A stretch of 51,985 nt of DNA. Origin: Geobacteraceae bacterium. Lineage in GTDB: Bacteria; Desulfobacterota; Desulfuromonadia; Desulfuromonadales; BM103. The notes beneath the pieces were generated by a model. It had not been told where the DNA came from. It did no database searches and saw nothing but the letters and a program-made list of their open reading frames with translations. The position numbers were made by a program, and so were the translations under genes. Shown piece by piece: positions 51,942 to 51,985 of the stretch (position 1 is its first letter; each line of letters opens with the position of its first letter). Where the stretch lies: contig JAHEDT010000020.1 in the NCBI GenBank assembly GCA_024641085.1, forward strand, positions 1-51,985. The letters are read 5' to 3'.

Positions 51942-51985
51942 ATGAAAAATATTCTAGTGACTGGCGGTTGTGGTTTTATCGGCAG
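51942..51985 (+). CDS. NAD-dependent epimerase/dehydratase (5' fragment)
   Basis: Only 14 codons are in the window: MKNILVTGGCGFIG. This is the Rossmann GxxGxxG start of short-chain extended dehydrogenases such as UDP-glucose 4-epimerase or dTDP-glucose 4,6-dehydratase. AAGGA lies upstream of the ATG. With the CpsB-like phosphatase nearby it suggests a surface polysaccharide locus beyond the edge. Confidence 0.8.
   Translation, partial: MKNILVTGGCGFIG

Overview
The window looks like a chromosomal segment of a Desulfuromonadales bacterium (Geobacter/Desulfuromonas/Pelobacter relatives; formerly Deltaproteobacteria). The evidence is the high-GC coding sequence, a tmRNA encoding the tag ADTDVRYALAA, a PanP-type decarboxylase beside panBC, a GEMM riboswitch whose core closely resembles the Geobacter type, an acidic TPR protein paired with an ExeA-like ATPase, and spacers full of short hairpin repeats. 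There is no rRNA, tRNA, CRISPR array or prophage module.

Layout. 0-7.3 kb: a probable 6S RNA with its own promoter, then panB-panC-panP (pantothenate and beta-alanine supply), an amidohydrolase, a DUF502 membrane protein, an RseC-like protein, smpB and ssrA (tmRNA), i.e. the two partners of trans-translation together. 7.5-8.2 kb: a resolvase-like protein that has lost its catalytic serine. 8.6-17.5 kb: tesB, two near-duplicate lipoprotein genes, an OB-fold protein, a TPR protein, a REP-associated transposase (RAYT), katG and a SerA-like dehydrogenase. Seven or eight copies of a palindrome (core GGGGACACTC) lie between these genes. 17.8-26.7 kb: an amidase, an Old Yellow Enzyme, a DUF2284 protein, rdgC, a 1.7-kb gene-free block of dispersed repeats, a DUF4197 protein and a GspE/PilB-type ATPase. 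27-31.6 kb: a MaoC-like hydratase, an isochorismatase-like hydrolase, a DRTGG/P-loop protein, a Gfo/Idh/MocA oxidoreductase and rluB. 32-44 kb: housekeeping genes (pgi, large TPR protein, ExeA-like ATPase, mutL-miaA-hfq, DUF512 radical-SAM-like protein, TPR protein, lrgAB). 44.3-45.3 kb: a second RAYT inside inverted copies of a different repeat whose solo copies lie at 28.4, 37.3 and 42.0 kb. 45.4-49.3 kb: an unrecognised protein with faint LCIB carbonic-anhydrase-like motifs, then a c-di-GMP-type riboswitch with promoter and terminator upstream of two exported proteins. 49.7-52 kb: a 130-bp tandem repeat, a CpsB-like PHP phosphatase with an in-frame insertion, a RelBE-like toxin-antitoxin pair and the first codons of a sugar-nucleotide epimerase, which suggests that a surface polysaccharide locus follows.

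The most unusual content is in the spacers. At least four classes of non-coding repeat are present: two RAYT-linked palindrome families, hairpins with 6-8-nt repetitive arms, and longer dispersed blocks at 17.5, 22.4-23.8, 29.6 and 31.6 kb. One of the hairpins appears to have entered a coding sequence in frame. All calls come from reading the sequence and recalling families; no search or folding program was run.
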